Below, piece by piece: positions 39,937-53,957 of a stretch of 64,000 nt of DNA. Position 1 is the first letter of the stretch; the number at the start of each line of letters is the position of its first letter. Origin of the DNA: Ascaris suum (lineage: Eukaryota > Nematoda > Chromadorea > Rhabditida > Ascarididae). The notes below the pieces were generated by a model that saw only the letters and a program-made list of their open reading frames with translations, was not told the DNA's origin and did no database searches. The position numbers were made by a program, and so were the translations under genes. The stretch is taken from assembly GCA_013433145.1 (NCBI GenBank), contig CM024168.1, positions 17,127,868 through 17,191,867 of the forward strand, written 5' to 3'.

Positions 39937-40104
39937 ATGCGTTATCGAAGATCCACATTATCTGGATTGATCGCATTGCCAAAAGCAGACATTGTGGGAA
40001 GCTTCCTGTCACGCCTTCCCACTTGTTCTGGATTTAATCGACTAGCGAAATTCTCGAATCTGGGTACCATCCCTTATTTGAACCGTTTACTGTTAGTGCA
40101 GTAA
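39937..40104. other. G+C-richer coding-looking island, strand undecided
   Basis: Plus strand: ATG at 39937 opens 55 codons (MRYRRSTLSGLIALPKADIV through LGTIPYLNRLLLVQ). Minus strand: ATG at 40070 opens 42 codons to 39942 (MVPRFENFASRLNPEQVG, dibasic RRDRK, then SAFGNAINPDNVDLR). Both look like protein; the minus frame also has a TACCCAG acceptor just inside its start. No domain is recognised. Confidence 0.3.
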
Positions 40105-40579
40105 TAGAAATTTTACAGGATATCTCATCTTGGCTAGAGCAAAGAAGTATATTATGATTGTATCGGAATATTGGTTAAGAATGTTCCATTTTTGATTGGG
40201 AAACGGTACTTTGCAATATTGAACCCCAGGGGCATTATGAGCAGATAATGTAATAAGATTTTTCTTCATACTTTATGCTTAAGGTTTATCGAAGCCATCT
40301 AGAGAAGGAAAACAACGTCGAGAGTGGACACTTATCAAGGCGTAAATGAGTTCGCATATATTTGCATAAAAATTGAAGCTTTTTTTTAAAAAAAATGTGT
40401 TTGCCATGTTTTTATATATATTAAGCAATATGCATAATCTATTTCACCTAGATCTCCAAGAAACCGAAGGACTTTCTTCTCTATTAGGTCTTTATCTTCT
40501 CCTTTAAGTTGAAAACATTTGTGAAAGCAAATGGATCACATTTTCTAGAGTTAGTAAAATTTTTCCATACAAATTCGAA

Positions 40580-40792
40580 ATGACATCCAATAGATGCAGA
40601 AATTTAGTGCCATTTTTGGTGCTTTTTTTTGCGGCTAATTTTTTGTTTTCGTTGAATTGCCGTGTGTTTGCGATGAGCGTTCGTTCGTCATTGATCGTGT
40701 TCATTGCTGCAACCACTTTGCTTACCACAAATGCTGAGTTGCCATCTCGTATTTCCGTTTTTCTTTTCTTTTTTTTTTGTTTCATGCTATGA
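40580..40792 (+). CDS. Possible signal-peptide exon of a secreted protein
   Basis: The plus-strand frame holds an internal ATG at 40673 opening MSVRSSLIVFIAATTLLTTN then AELPS, a textbook signal peptide with an ANA-type cleavage site (TNA|EL), with a possible C|GTATTT donor right after. The same bases read on the minus strand as a hydrophilic frame (40504-40785), so the strand is uncertain. No downstream exon could be attached. Confidence 0.3.
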   Translation: MTSNRCRNLVPFLVLFFAANFLFSLNCRVFAMSVRSSLIVFIAATTLLTTNAELPSRISVFLFFFFCFML

Positions 40793-42826
<2,034 letters not shown>

Positions 42827-42899
42827 ATGATTACTTCCAGAATATTGGAAGTATATTATTGTTTTGCTAAATATGTGATCAAATGGCTAATAAACGATA

Positions 42900-43308
42900 T
42901 TTGTTTGAGCGAGAATGAAGTGTGGGCAACATTACAACGTATTTTTTGTGAACGTTTTGTAGTGCTCGCAGTCGATAAGCCGCAACGGTTTTTAGCGAAG
43001 CTTACGTTCGAGGTCTCGTTCCTTCAGAGATTTCTTACTTGCGGCCGCGAGCGATCAAAACGTCGGACGAGCAAATCGAGAAATTCCTCTTTTGGGGTAA
43101 GCGAAATTGTTTTAGGATAGAAATGGGTGATCTTATCGCTGTTTTAGAAGAGGATGAGCGAGGGACAAGGGGAGAGTCTTATCGCTATTTTAGGAAAGAT
43201 GGAAAATCCTATAGGTATTTTACGAGTAGAAAGGAGAGACCTCATCACCATCCAAGAGAGAATGAATCTATTTTTTATGATTTCTATTTCTTAAATTTTT
43301 CTACTTGA
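42900..43308. other. G+C-rich coding-looking island, strand undecided
   Basis: Plus: after the acceptor GGTTTTTAG near 42999 a frame reads EAYVRGLVPSEISYLRPR then AIKTSDEQIEKFLFWG to a GTAAGC donor at about 43097; a 97-codon ATG frame (42827-43120) overlaps it. Minus: between the acceptor TAAAACAG and a CAA|GTAAGA donor the frame reads ISLTPKEEFLDLLVRRFD, which recalls the N-terminal RasGEF motif (TYRSF-x-TP-EFLDLLIxRF), but lacks its preceding block. All three are plausible; the island is probably a real exon of something. Confidence 0.3.
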
Positions 43309-43620
43309 AAATTATGAAAAGAGCAAAATTAACTCAGTAGTCTCTTTAGTAAACAATATCTCTTAAAAATATTTGTAAAGACTTATAAATATAAGTAAAC
43401 AATATCTTATAAATACTTAAATAAATGTAAATTCTATTGATGACATCAAAAACGTCATCAACAGAATTTTTTATCGCATGCTATGCATTTATGCAACAAC
43501 GAGTGCTATATTATTTTCAATGATAATAGCATTTTTGCTTGAATCTTAGTTCTCCTCTATTTCATTATTCATTATTCCAAATAGGTAATTAATTCAAACT
43601 GAGGCTAAATCTAATGCAAC

Positions 43621-43703
43621 GATTCGCTCTTCTAATATGACATTCGCTCTTGCAATATGACATTCGCTCTTTCATTAACATATTCGCTCTTCCAATAAGA
43701 TAT
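43621..43703. repeat. 21-bp tandem repeat x4 (ATTCGCTCTT core)
   Basis: Four copies of an ATTCGCTCTT-x-CAATATGAC-like unit with substitutions between copies. Confidence 0.85.
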
Positions 43704-43932
43704 TTAATTTTAAGTTAACATAGGCATAAATGAAGGGAGTTTTCGACAGTGTTAAAGTCTTTGTGCTCGATAATCTGATCCTCTGATCATCTGACATTGA
43801 CCGATAAAATAAGAAAAATTTGAGGTTAGGGAAAATTTGTGTGGAATTTATTATCGCTTTCATCGTTTTATTATTCGTTGCTTTTGCTAAGCGCTATGTG
43901 AATTTATTTGCTTGAGTTTCGATAATGTCTCA

Positions 43933-44219
43933 TCATCGTCGTTCCTCTGGGCTTAGTTCGACGTCGTATCTGTAGGATTGCCTTGGATCGATCCACCGAA
44001 GTGAATATGCAATATTGTGAATAACTCCTATCAAAGTGTTACATTTAATTAATTGATTTTTGGTATGAATCCTTTTTTTGTGGAAGGTGGATTCGCTTTC
44101 AATTTAACCTCGATGAAGTTGCGTATTCGTTCATCGTTTTTGCATAATCTACTCTCGCTATTATCAAGCTTACCGTTTACACTTTGCATAAAAGCGCCCA
44201 CAAATACGAATTTTATCAT
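43933..44219 (-). CDS. Small secreted protein with an apparent one-base frameshift
   Basis: ATG at 44219 opens MIKFVFVGAFMQSVNG, a short signal peptide, then KLDNSESRLCKNDERIRNFI and KLKANPPSTKK before a stop at 44049. A second frame overlaps and runs to TGA at 43933 with IKCNTLIGVIHNIAYSLRWI, DPRQSYRYDVEL and SPEERR. The switch point coincides with a run of seven T (plus strand 44073-44079); one extra base there would make a single frame of about 95 residues. The peptide has two cysteines and a W-x-D-x-R motif but no family I can name. Either a homopolymer indel in the assembly or a recent pseudogene. Confidence 0.45.
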
Positions 44220-46378
44220 TTAATTCATCTTAAGTGGCTACAAGAATAAGCCGACCACCATCTTAGCCAATATATATATTTCATAATTGATTTCAGTAAT
44301 GGTACTTCCCTCACCCCCAGCTATTAAGGGGATCAAAACGCATATAGGTGTATTTTTTATAAAATATGAGCAAAAACAAAATGAATGGAAAATTGAGAAA
44401 ATAATTTACATTTTCAAAGAGAATTAAATCTCTCCTGGAAAAAAATTTTATGATGGCATATGTTGCCAAAAACGAATAATTACTGAATTTGATATAATTT
44501 AACAATAAACCTTAAATAATATTCTAATTTTTAAGCAAATTTCCAAGCGCTTTGCATTACGCTATATTGATTTCATGAATTCATTCTCGATAAAATCAAA
44601 CATTAAAACTCTCTCGAAAATACGCATTCCCTCGCAATTGTTTTTTCTATTCAAATTGTTTTTGTCATTTGATGTCTGAACGGAAATGGATAGAATTACC
44701 AACAATTCATCGTCATAATAATTAAAAAATTGCAACGATTTTTTCCTCACTATAGCATTTGTCTATTTCACATAACTGTTAGCTCGGTTACCTCTGCAAC
44801 AATAGAAATGTTCATTGGTGCTTTCGTATGAGTGATATGCCATTGGCTATAGTTCTATTTGATAGAACTCATCTCTTTCGTTTCATTATTTGCATTCATT
44901 CGCATTCAACAATTTTGCGCCCAATAATCGCGAGATGCCTGAAAACGAGTGAATTCCTTCGAAAAAAATATAAGGAAGGAGGAGGAGGTCAAATCTACAT
45001 ATATAAGGAAGGAGTAATCATATATGATCAAAAATCTACATATACCTTACAGTGAGGTAGTTTCTCTATTTGCAATATGAGATAACGTCTTCCATATTAA
45101 AAAATTTTCAACATTATCGCGGTTTTATATTTTAATTTCAGTTAGCGCTTATATGCAATATTGCAAAGCAAATGCACAAAATTGATTTGCTTTTTATATG
45201 AGAAAAGTTGCAATTCTTTTTCTATTATTTGATTCTAATAACTCATATATTTGAGATATATTGCGCGTTTTTTTTATATTGCGATTATTTTTGTCTATTT
45301 TTTGAAATAATCATAAATCCCCTCGTAAGGTATCATTTCTCACATATTTTTGATAAGCGGAGGGGAGGGGATGAGGGAAGTTAGAGAAGGGAATACCTTC
45401 AAACTATGATAATGGAGAACAATCTCTTTGTCTATTGTCTATTGCATGATGAGTGCAAACTGCACGACGTCCAGCAAAAAGCCATCGTATTTTTTGGAGT
45501 GCTGTTTTTTTTTTCTTGGACAATCGATCCATTTGCAAGAAAAATCCTCTTTTCCAGACTTGGCAAATATTCTAAAACTTCTCCTCACTTTTCATATAAA
45601 TATAAGGGAAAAAAAATACCCCGAAAACGCTCGTTTTGAGTGGAGAATTTCTCCTCCCTCAAAGTTGAAAATAACTGAACAATTTCTTTTAAATTATCGC
45701 AAATTTGAATATAATAGGAAATTTGGAATTGAATGAATTTACATATCCGATTATTATCGCTTATTTATTGATAATTTTTGAATATCGTTCGCTTAGTAAA
45801 GACCGTAAATGTTTTGCACGATGCTTAACTATTAGCCGATATGTTTTGCTGTCGTTGAATGTATCGTTTTTTTTTAATGTAGAATTTTAATAAAATCTGC
45901 ACTTTTATTTTTTTTATTTTTTGCTTAATTTAATTTATTTCTAGTCTTATCGAGAATTTTTTCAACACATTGAATCGGAGTTCATCATAGTTTTCATATT
46001 TCGAGTGGCGATTTTTCTATATATGACAATGATAGTTTGTCTCTTCTATCGCGAATTTGCCCTCACGAATGCGCCACGAGATATATACGCTAGTTTAAGC
46101 TTGTGCACACAATAAAATTCCATTCTAACAAAGATAATAAAAATCAAGAAATATAATGTAACTATTAGGTATTAATAAAAAATCAAAAGAGATAAATCGT
46201 TTCTATCTTCAGTTTCATCATAATTGATTGTCTAATGAGTGAGTTAACTTGTCGCAAATGAAGGTATCATAAAACCTTGCATAATAATTGTATTTTAAGA
46301 ATATAATAACTGTATTTTAAAATAGTGAGCTAAAAACGAATTTTTAGTTGATAGTTTTATACGAGCGGTCGGCCGTAT
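44220..46378. other. AT-rich block with weak ORFs
   Basis: Frames at plus 44828-45055 (with ARCLKTSEFLRKKYKEGGGG) and overlapping plus frames at 45406-45736 are long for the composition but have no splice support or known domain. A minus frame ending MRFDPLNSWGG with a GTGAGG donor near 44309 could be an exon. Confidence 0.3.
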
Positions 46379-46507
46379 ATGAAAAACATCAAGAAATATT
46401 TATTTGTTTTGCGAATATGTGTGGAAGCATTTAGCTTATTGATGGAATTATTGATAATAGATATAGTGACAGCCTCGCTGATGCTTGCGTTATTTACCGA
46501 TGTCTAG
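46379..46507 (+). CDS. Weak small ORF, hydrophobic (42 residues)
   Basis: ATG opens MKNIKKYLFVLRICVEAF then a hydrophobic stretch ending MLALFTDV and TAG. It could be a signal-anchor start exon. No supporting splice site or homology recognised. Confidence 0.15.
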   Translation: MKNIKKYLFVLRICVEAFSLLMELLIIDIVTASLMLALFTDV

Positions 46508-46813
46508 ATGAAAGGTAATCCAGCCTAATTTCGAGCAATAATTAGCGGATTGTCGAGGCATTTATGCCCTCTAAAAGGGATATTTGCGATGCGTAACCGG
46601 TATTCATAATACAATAGCGTATTGACACGGTTCAAGAGAGTTTATTGATGAATGAGCGGAAGTGCGCATCGACTTTTCATCATATCGCCAACATTCATAT
46701 GGCATTTTTATATAGAGAGCAATTAGATATTGCTTACCTGCAATAAACCTTTCAACGATAGCGTTGCAAGGTATGTGTGTATGTGTGTGTGCGTAACATC
46801 AACTCGTCACATT

Positions 46814-46878
46814 TTCCACCGTTTGGGAAGTACGTTTCACTGCACATTACAATGAAGCGTACTTCCCAAACGGTGGAA
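46814..46878. repeat. Perfect 21-bp inverted repeat hairpin with extra half copy
   Basis: TTCCACCGTTTGGGAAGTACG (given as 46814-46834; core CCGTTTGGGAAGTAC) is followed after 23 bases by its exact reverse complement at 46858-46878. A further partial copy, GCGTACTTCCCA, follows at 46879. The inner flanks ACGTTTCA/TGAAGCGT extend pairing imperfectly, so a stem-loop of about 65 nt can form. Confidence 0.85.
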
Positions 46879-46879
46879 G

Positions 46880-49224
46880 CGTACTTCCCAAAAAAAAGTG
46901 TGCCATAGTACGCGCGAACGGTTACTTACTATCGAAAGATCAAACACCTAGTCAACTGATGAACAGGTATTAGAAATTCGGAGAATTCATTTCCGTAAGA
47001 GCAAAGGAACATCTCGTTTGACGAGTGCACACAATGTTATGGTTTATTTGAGCATCATCATTGAATACAACAGTAGTGAGGCTGTATCGCAGAAAAGACT
47101 GGGGATACATTTTTCGTTTGGAGAAAAGATTGAATCATTTCTTGGATTATATTGCTTAGACGAACCAATTGCATATATCTTGGGAAGCATTTGATCTATT
47201 TCTAATCAGTTTAACTTATATGTAAATTTTTACTGAATAAATCGTTCTTTTTGAAATTTTCATCTTTATTTAATATTTTATAACTTCTTAGTAAATCATA
47301 AAAAAAAATAAGCGATATGGATGATCTCTATTCCAAGTAAACATTGATTTCTATGCAAAACTAATAAGCGTTATTTATATATGCCATTATTCCCACAGCG
47401 ATTAGATGTGTCTATATTAATTAACAAAGGGGCTGATTGTAGAATTTGAAGACTTTATTTTAATATTGCTTAATATTTGATTAGCAAATGAGAAGATGAA
47501 ACTTGATGCATAATTAGTATCATAATGTAATGTAGTAAGTTGTAAAATTTGCATATAACTCATTTTTTGGGGCTACGTAATTCTTATGAAATTCGCACAT
47601 AAGTATTACTGTCAATCAAACAATTTTTGAGAGTTTTGTTATAAAAGCACTTAGATACATAACTATTCATTGAATAATAATTGTCTTTTACGGTAGGTAT
47701 GCGTCTGGTCATGCGGTAATCATGTAAAGGTAGAAAACAATTCAACCGTCTCCTGAGGGGTAGCAGTCGAGAGAGTCACCAGAATTAAATAGTGCTTACA
47801 AAGCAACTTTTGGAGTCCAGCTAGGCTAGGCATCTAATTGACAGCATAAATTAATCATTAAGGTTTTTCTGTTATCGTTATCTTCATTGCAGGTATATTA
47901 TCGTATCTAATTTAAAAAGTTTGCATATTCGACGATGTTAGGTTCGATTAGGAATCCATTAAAAACATAAATTTACTACTGCTTGGTTATTACGTACATG
48001 AGCAGATTACTTCATGAATCGCTCAGCTCACTGTATTAAGTATATCTGAGAGCTCGGTGTTATGAGCATCAACTTTTGTCTCAAGCATACATCCGCTCCA
48101 AAATTTGCCTATTGTATAAGCTTTTCCTCCTCCCCATACCAACCATCCTCCTAGCATACGTCAGTATTCGCAAATTGTGAAGCAATAAGCTGCTAAGCTT
48201 ACATAGAAGTAAATATAATATATGATTTTACAGCGACCACCACTGATCAATAAAATAATTAGAACGAGTCCTATAAGCGGTTAATTAAGTTCTATTAGGC
48301 GCTGTACTCGTTTTCTTATTCCACTTTCCGCCGCAATATTCCTGAGACCTTTGTTTATCATTTTCATCAGAAATTCAATCTTCAACTCCGTTAAATTTGT
48401 GCAAAATCAATAAGCGATTTATGCGGAAAACAGAAAAAAAAAATTACCAGTATGCGAAGCATTAAAAAAAAACAAAAAATTTTCACAATATTACCATAAA
48501 TAGAAATTTTTTAAAAATTAAATTCTTATATTTATTATTTTCACAAGGAAATATTATATTAGCAGAATTGAACTTTCACATTTATTCAAGTCTTTTTCCG
48601 CCTTTGTAACGTACGATATAGACGATAAGTTTTAATAAAAATGTAAAAATTTCCGATAACAGTTGCCTTTCATTTTTATTTTCTATCTTTTGTGTTGTTT
48701 TTTTAATGAAAATTTAAACTGAATTTATTCATGAAAAAAAATTTTTTTTCAGCTCATTTTATTTGCTACATTTGCTTATAATAATTCTCTAGAATATTCA
48801 TTTCTTTTTTGCATAGTAATTTTATATAATTCTTCATTAATTTTATTTAACTTTACAATTTAAATAATTCTATAAAAATAAAAAAATGAAAAAAAAGAGC
48901 AATATAAGCGAAAAAAAAAATTTCAGCATTATATAAAATTTTTCATTATAAAAAAATTATTTTCTTGCACAAGTATTTTATTATAACACAATATTAGATC
49001 ATATAGAGGTATTTTTTTCATACGATATCCGATCGTTCAACCGAACTGACGTCATATAGAATTAATGATAGTTTTTTTGTTGTTGTTGTTGTTGTTGTTT
49101 TGTTGAGCGTATAAAATTCAAGTAATCGTAAAGTTCGTATAAATTTGTTCATCAATCTCGTAAAGAAACGAAGAGAAAGTCAATATTCCCGCAAATATAC
49201 AGCGTAACTTTTCTTGATCTGCAA
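46880..49224. other. AT-rich intergenic block
   Basis: No exon supported. Includes a run of TTG trinucleotides at about 49077-49099 and poly(A) runs near 48430-48480. Confidence 0.45.
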
Positions 49225-49312
49225 CTTCGTTTATGGCCATAGTTCACTTCGTTTATGGCCATAATTCACTTCGTTTATGGCCATAATTCACTTCGTTTAA
49301 AGCCATGATTCT
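49225..49312. repeat. 22-bp tandem repeat x4 (CTTCGTTTATGGCCAT core)
   Basis: Four copies of ACTTCGTTTATGGCCATAATTC-like units, each containing the palindrome ATGGCCAT; the last is diverged (GTTTAAAGCCATGATTC). Confidence 0.9.
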
Positions 49313-49347
49313 ATAAACTCTCGAAAATATTCAACCAACGGAAAATC

Positions 49348-49731
49348 GTGAATTTTCATCAAACACTCCAAAGTTCATTCTTCGTATTGAATAGAATAAG
49401 TTGTAAAATACAATCTTACAATTTCTATCTTATTCTACGTTATGCACCACAATTCTCAGGTAGATTATTCATCGGATTTTTTTCTATGTTTATGGCAAAT
49501 ATCGATTTTTTTTTCGATGAGAAATGCTTGTCTTCTATCATTCTACTAGGAAGTTATTCGGCCCGACCTGATTGCTTCGGCGAAAAAAAGTCTAGCCATT
49601 CCTTACATGAATTTACGGAATATGCTCACTTTCATAGATTTGCTTTACAGGGCGCCTTCTTCGAATGTCGCATCTGCGCATATGTATGTATGTGTCTCTC
49701 TCTGTTTTTTTTTTTTTTTGGAATCCACTGA
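49348..49731 (+). CDS. Weak 127-codon ORF
   Basis: Long for this base composition, with a coding-looking middle (YSARPDCFGEKKSSHSLHEF and RFALQGAFFECRICAYVC). It ends in a T-run. CTCAG and TTTACAG acceptors lie inside, so only part may be exonic. No domain recognised. Confidence 0.2.
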   Translation: MNFHQTLQSSFFVLNRISCKIQSYNFYLILRYAPQFSGRLFIGFFSMFMANIDFFFDEKCLSSIILLGSYSARPDCFGEKKSSHSLHEFTEYAHFHRFALQGAFFECRICAYVCMCLSLFFFFFGIH

Positions 49732-52700
49732 AGCTAAAGTGACGAAATTTTTATGGCTATAATGGAGGCAAAATTGCGGATAGGATAGGCAATCATCCGG
49801 TCACACAGATTACACTCACTAAATTTAACCATTATCGCTTTCCTGGTTGGTTGCTTATAACTATTCGGTCGACAGATACACCCACATAAACATAGACATG
49901 TGGTCTTTATAATGCGTCTTTTACGACAAATACGTAACAAGGAAAAACTTTTCCGTTGGATTAAAAAATTGAAATTGTTTCGAACATTATTTCATTCAAA
50001 CGTTCTTGGATCGACACGCTTATTGGATATGATTGGTTGTATTTTTTAGGCTGCAATGGATTATTGGTTTAACATTATATCTCAGGACGTGACATTATTT
50101 GACGATCACGTGAGGAAGAATATAAAAGGAAGAATATAAGAGAGGATTGATGGGTAGATGGATGATCATTTCTTTAACACTCTCATAATTATAGATCGAT
50201 TCCTCGTCTAGAGCAAACCAACTTCAATAGTTTATCGTTGAAAAGGGATTCCTCGTCTAGCAAACATTAGTTTACAGGAAAAACTAATCCCCCGTTGAGG
50301 GGATAGGTGGAGGATCATTTTTCCTGTGAAATTAACATTTTTCCTGTGAAATTAATTCTTTCAAAAATGTGTGGCAGAAAATAAATCCGTTTCGTTCGAT
50401 TGCGATTGCTAAGAAATGAGTGCAGAAAAAAAAAACTAATCATAATTTAGTAAATTTTATTTCCATGCTCATATTAATGACTCATTATTCTCTATGGTAG
50501 ACAATGAATTAATTTAAATGTGGTGTTTTGTTAGGTTGAAGATGAATGGGAGATTATGAGGGAGGGAGGTGATATACCGATAATAAGACTGTTTTAAATC
50601 TTAGTGGACCTTCGCTGAATAATTATCAAATAAAACCCCGTTTGTGCATTGGATTACATTTTTTTTTCTGCCAGATGTGATCTTTGATGCATAAAATATG
50701 TGATCGTTGATCATCGAATAGATCATGATCAATTGATTACTCAACGATGAGGATTCCTCTAGTTGAAACAAGGAGAGATCATTCCACATTGATCAGAAAG
50801 ATTCTAAATAAGCATTAGGGCATGTGATGAGTTAGCTGACGTATAGAGAAATGATGAGAGATGTGTTCTTTTAGCGATGAATTGAAGAGATGCAGACAAC
50901 GATAGTGAGATGAGAGATCAATATCAATAATATAAGGAACATAGAGCGAGAGTGTAAGCGGGAAATGTGTCTGTTTGATGCTGCCTCATGTTTTCAAAAG
51001 CGTGCCTTCACAGAAGCTCTTCGTTCATCTAAGCCTAACGTCCAACTTTTTTTTTTCGCTTTCAAGTATCACCTTTTGCTTTCCCTTCATAAAGTATCAA
51101 CCTTTGCTTTCCCTTCATACTGTTATCGCTATCATTTTATCACCGTTATCACTGTTATCTATATATCGGTGAGTTTGTACTATATCGATCACTCCTTTAT
51201 AAAATTTCAATGGATTTCGAAAAAAATCTGCTGATTTCCGTTGAAATTTTTTCGCAGTCCATGAATTCCACTTTTTTTTCAATAGAAATATCGACTATTA
51301 AAGCAATGAGAGTGTTGAATTTTTCTTGCTGCATTACGACAACATTTGAGCGCTTAAGTCGAAACGTCATCTTTGGTGCGCAGTTTGAAATTGTCAATTT
51401 ACAATAATAAACATAGAGAGTTGATAGCGATTCATTTATCAAAAAAGAAAAGAAAATTCAAAAATCTCGAAAAACAAAATCAAAAAAAAAAAGCATAGGC
51501 CATCCGGAGAATCCACGAGGAAAATTTCCCCCACAATTCTCCCACAGGATAATGAAAATAATCCAATAATTATAAAAACCGTTCAAGAATAATTATAAAA
51601 AAATTTGCATATGTATGCCGATATTAAAATATGTATGATGTTTGCAATGTAATGATTTTTTTTTTTGAAAATTTAAATATATGGCTGCAACGGTGAGATT
51701 TTGTTCGATTTTTTTGGAAATTTAAATATATATGGCTGCTTTTTATTCGATTTTTTTTTTTTTTTGAAATGAAAATCTAAATAGAAATATTGTTGAACAT
51801 ATTCGGAAATTATTATAGCAAAATTCATCAAATAAACTTTTTTTTTTCAAAGTGGACATTGTCCATCTCTTTTGCAATTAGCGGTCAGTGATTGCAGCAG
51901 AAAAACAATCGCATCACCTAGATGACAGTAACTTATGAGTATGGGAATTAAGGCGTTATTAACAAATCTTTATAATCCACACCTGCAATCTTAGCGGTCA
52001 CCATGTCCTCTAACATCAAAATTGTCGATTATTAAGGATAAATGCAAATTTCAGGGCATCTTGTTTAGGAACATCGAATTTATTATAAACACATCGATCG
52101 GACATGCTCAGATGACTCGGCTATTAATATAAATCAGGTTTTTCGGATTCCTTGAATAAAAACATCTGAGTCCTAATAATTAAAAAAGGTTGTTTATGTT
52201 GTTAAAAAATTCTAGTATTGTAACAATATTTCCGCTATTGTAATGAACAAATAAATGTAATAGGTTGATGTTTGACCAAAAAAGCGTTAGCGTGCGTCAT
52301 TGTTAAGTGCTACCCTAAGAGTGGTTCCCCCCAAACCCCCTCCACCTCCTCAAAAAAAAAAAACCATCCTGGTCGTTTAGGGATCTTTATTTGACCAAAT
52401 TCTTGAATTCGCAACTTTTTTGAAAAATCTGAAGTTTTTTTTTTTTTTTCCACTCGATTTTGATAATTTTACTCGATAATTCAATTTTCGTTCTTCAGTT
52501 TTGATGTTTTCGAAGTGAATTCTGCGAAAATATATCGATGCTTTAACGTGTTTCGTGCGTGAATATATAAGTGTTGAAAGAAAATTGTTGAATTTTATTG
52601 AATCAACAACATGCAAATTACATGAAATTCTCATTCATACTCATTATATATCTCAAATTAAAAAAGTATATTAGAATAAAAAGTAAATGAAAATTATGTC

Positions 52701-52840
52701 TTTCCCGCGGGTAATTTGCAACTGCAAAAGATGCAATTTTTAAAACATCGTTTTTAAATAGCGTTAAATTTATAATTATATCTCACTGCCCAAAAAAAGT
52801 TGGTAAAATTGAAAAAAAAAAGTTATTTTCTCATAAATTT
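49732..52840. other. AT-rich block with scattered coding-looking frames
   Basis: Minus 49734-49940 is a cysteine-rich frame (TTCLCLCGCICRPNSY). Minus 51197-51442 contains MTFRLKRSNVVVMQQEKFNT and VEFMDCEKISTEI. Plus 52057 follows an AATTTCAG acceptor and reads GILFRNIEFIINTSIGHAQM. Tandem duplications of TTTTTCCTGTGAAATTA lie near 50320-50355. None can be extended to a gene. Confidence 0.25.
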
Positions 52841-53008
52841 TTAAAAAATATTTCCCAACTTTTCGAAAATCAATGCGCTATCAATATTATACGCTTTACA
52901 TTCGAAGCTAAATAGTGCACCAACTTTATAGACAATCCACAATGATGGGATCGATTTGAAAAAGTGCATAGGCGTCGTTTCGGCTTCAATATCGCCGCTG
53001 AGATATCC
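52841..53008 (-). CDS. Coding-looking terminal exon, unrecognised
   Basis: Minus frame of 55 codons, open from a TGA just upstream, reading GYLSGDIEAETTPMHFFKSI, PSLWIVYKVGALFSFECKA and YNIDSALIFEKLGNIF to TAA at 52841. Acceptor candidates ATATCTCAG and CATGAG lie at its start. It is far from low-complexity and follows codon-like base use in AT-rich DNA. No family recognised; possible internal GTTGGT or GTAAAG donors could truncate it. Confidence 0.35.
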   Translation of the reverse strand, partial: GYLSGDIEAETTPMHFFKSIPSLWIVYKVGALFSFECKAYNIDSALIFEKLGNIF

Positions 53009-53735
53009 TCATGTTGTCATCATTTTCAACTTAACCACCTCTCTAAGTATAGCCGATCGAGAAGTGCTTTATCCATGCTTCTCTTCGATGTGATTCAATT
53101 CTTCTTCGGAAAAATTTCATCAGAACTTATTTTAAAAAAAAAAATCTCATCAATGAAGAAAAATTTTCATCGCAATGCTCCTTAAAATTTTCCATTTCTA
53201 TACTTTTTTCTTTCATTTCTTTTTTTTTTTTTTATTACTCTAGAATCGTTTTGAATGTTTTCAATATCTTTCAATATACAAACATTTTTTTTTCTTTGTA
53301 CTTTGTGAAGAAATAATTGAAGATTCTTTTAAATTTAGGTCATATCTAATGGTGAATATGAATACAACATATTTCATGCATTTCATGAGGTGATTTTTAA
53401 ATTCATTAGCAACGTGAATTTTCTCATAATAGAAAATTTTTTCAATACAATGCAATCCTAGATTTTTATATTATATTGTTGTTAAATTTACATATTATAT
53501 CATATGTATATTTTTAGTGAAATTTTCCAAAGTTTTAGTTTGCAATTCTGTACATTTCTTTTCGATACTTCTGTGATTGTAAAAGAAAAACCCTCGTCAA
53601 AAATTCTAGTTTATGCCTAGGTTTATTTCAGAAAGCTTTGGATTGATTCAGTTGAATCTCTCACATTTGTTGTAAAGTTTTTGACGCGTAAATGTTTAAT
53701 AACGTTGCATAATTTTATGACATTGTACGGTGCCT

Positions 53736-53957
53736 TTAAGGTACTACCCTTAGCTGTATGTTTGTAACGTTTGTACGGGGTTCATTCGGCTGGTTATTTT
53801 TTGGAAGAGAACAGCATCTGACGTTTAGCGTTAGCGTAAACGTTTGCTCTTTTCGAATGGGTTATTGATTAAGGCATCGTTGTCCATTGTGCTTCATGGT
53901 CAACGCATCAACTTCCGTTTGTATGACATCATCATGCAACGTCAAGAGAATCACTCG
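53736..53957 (-). pseudogene. Coding-looking frame interrupted by an in-frame TAA
   Basis: Minus frame reads ILLTLHDDVIQTEVDALTMK, HNGQRCLNQ, then TAA (53862-53864), and continues in the same frame PIRKEQTFTLTLNVRCCSLP and NEPRTNVTNIQLRVV to a stop at 53736. Alternatively, a TTTTTCAG acceptor just upstream opens another frame (IFDFQLTSDSLDVA). An inverted copy of part of it lies at 54185-54260. Pseudogene status is a hypothesis. Confidence 0.25.

Noticed and set aside
45406..45736. Overlapping plus ORFs of 77 and 102 codons
   Set aside because: Two frames equally open over T-rich DNA, no splice sites or motifs.
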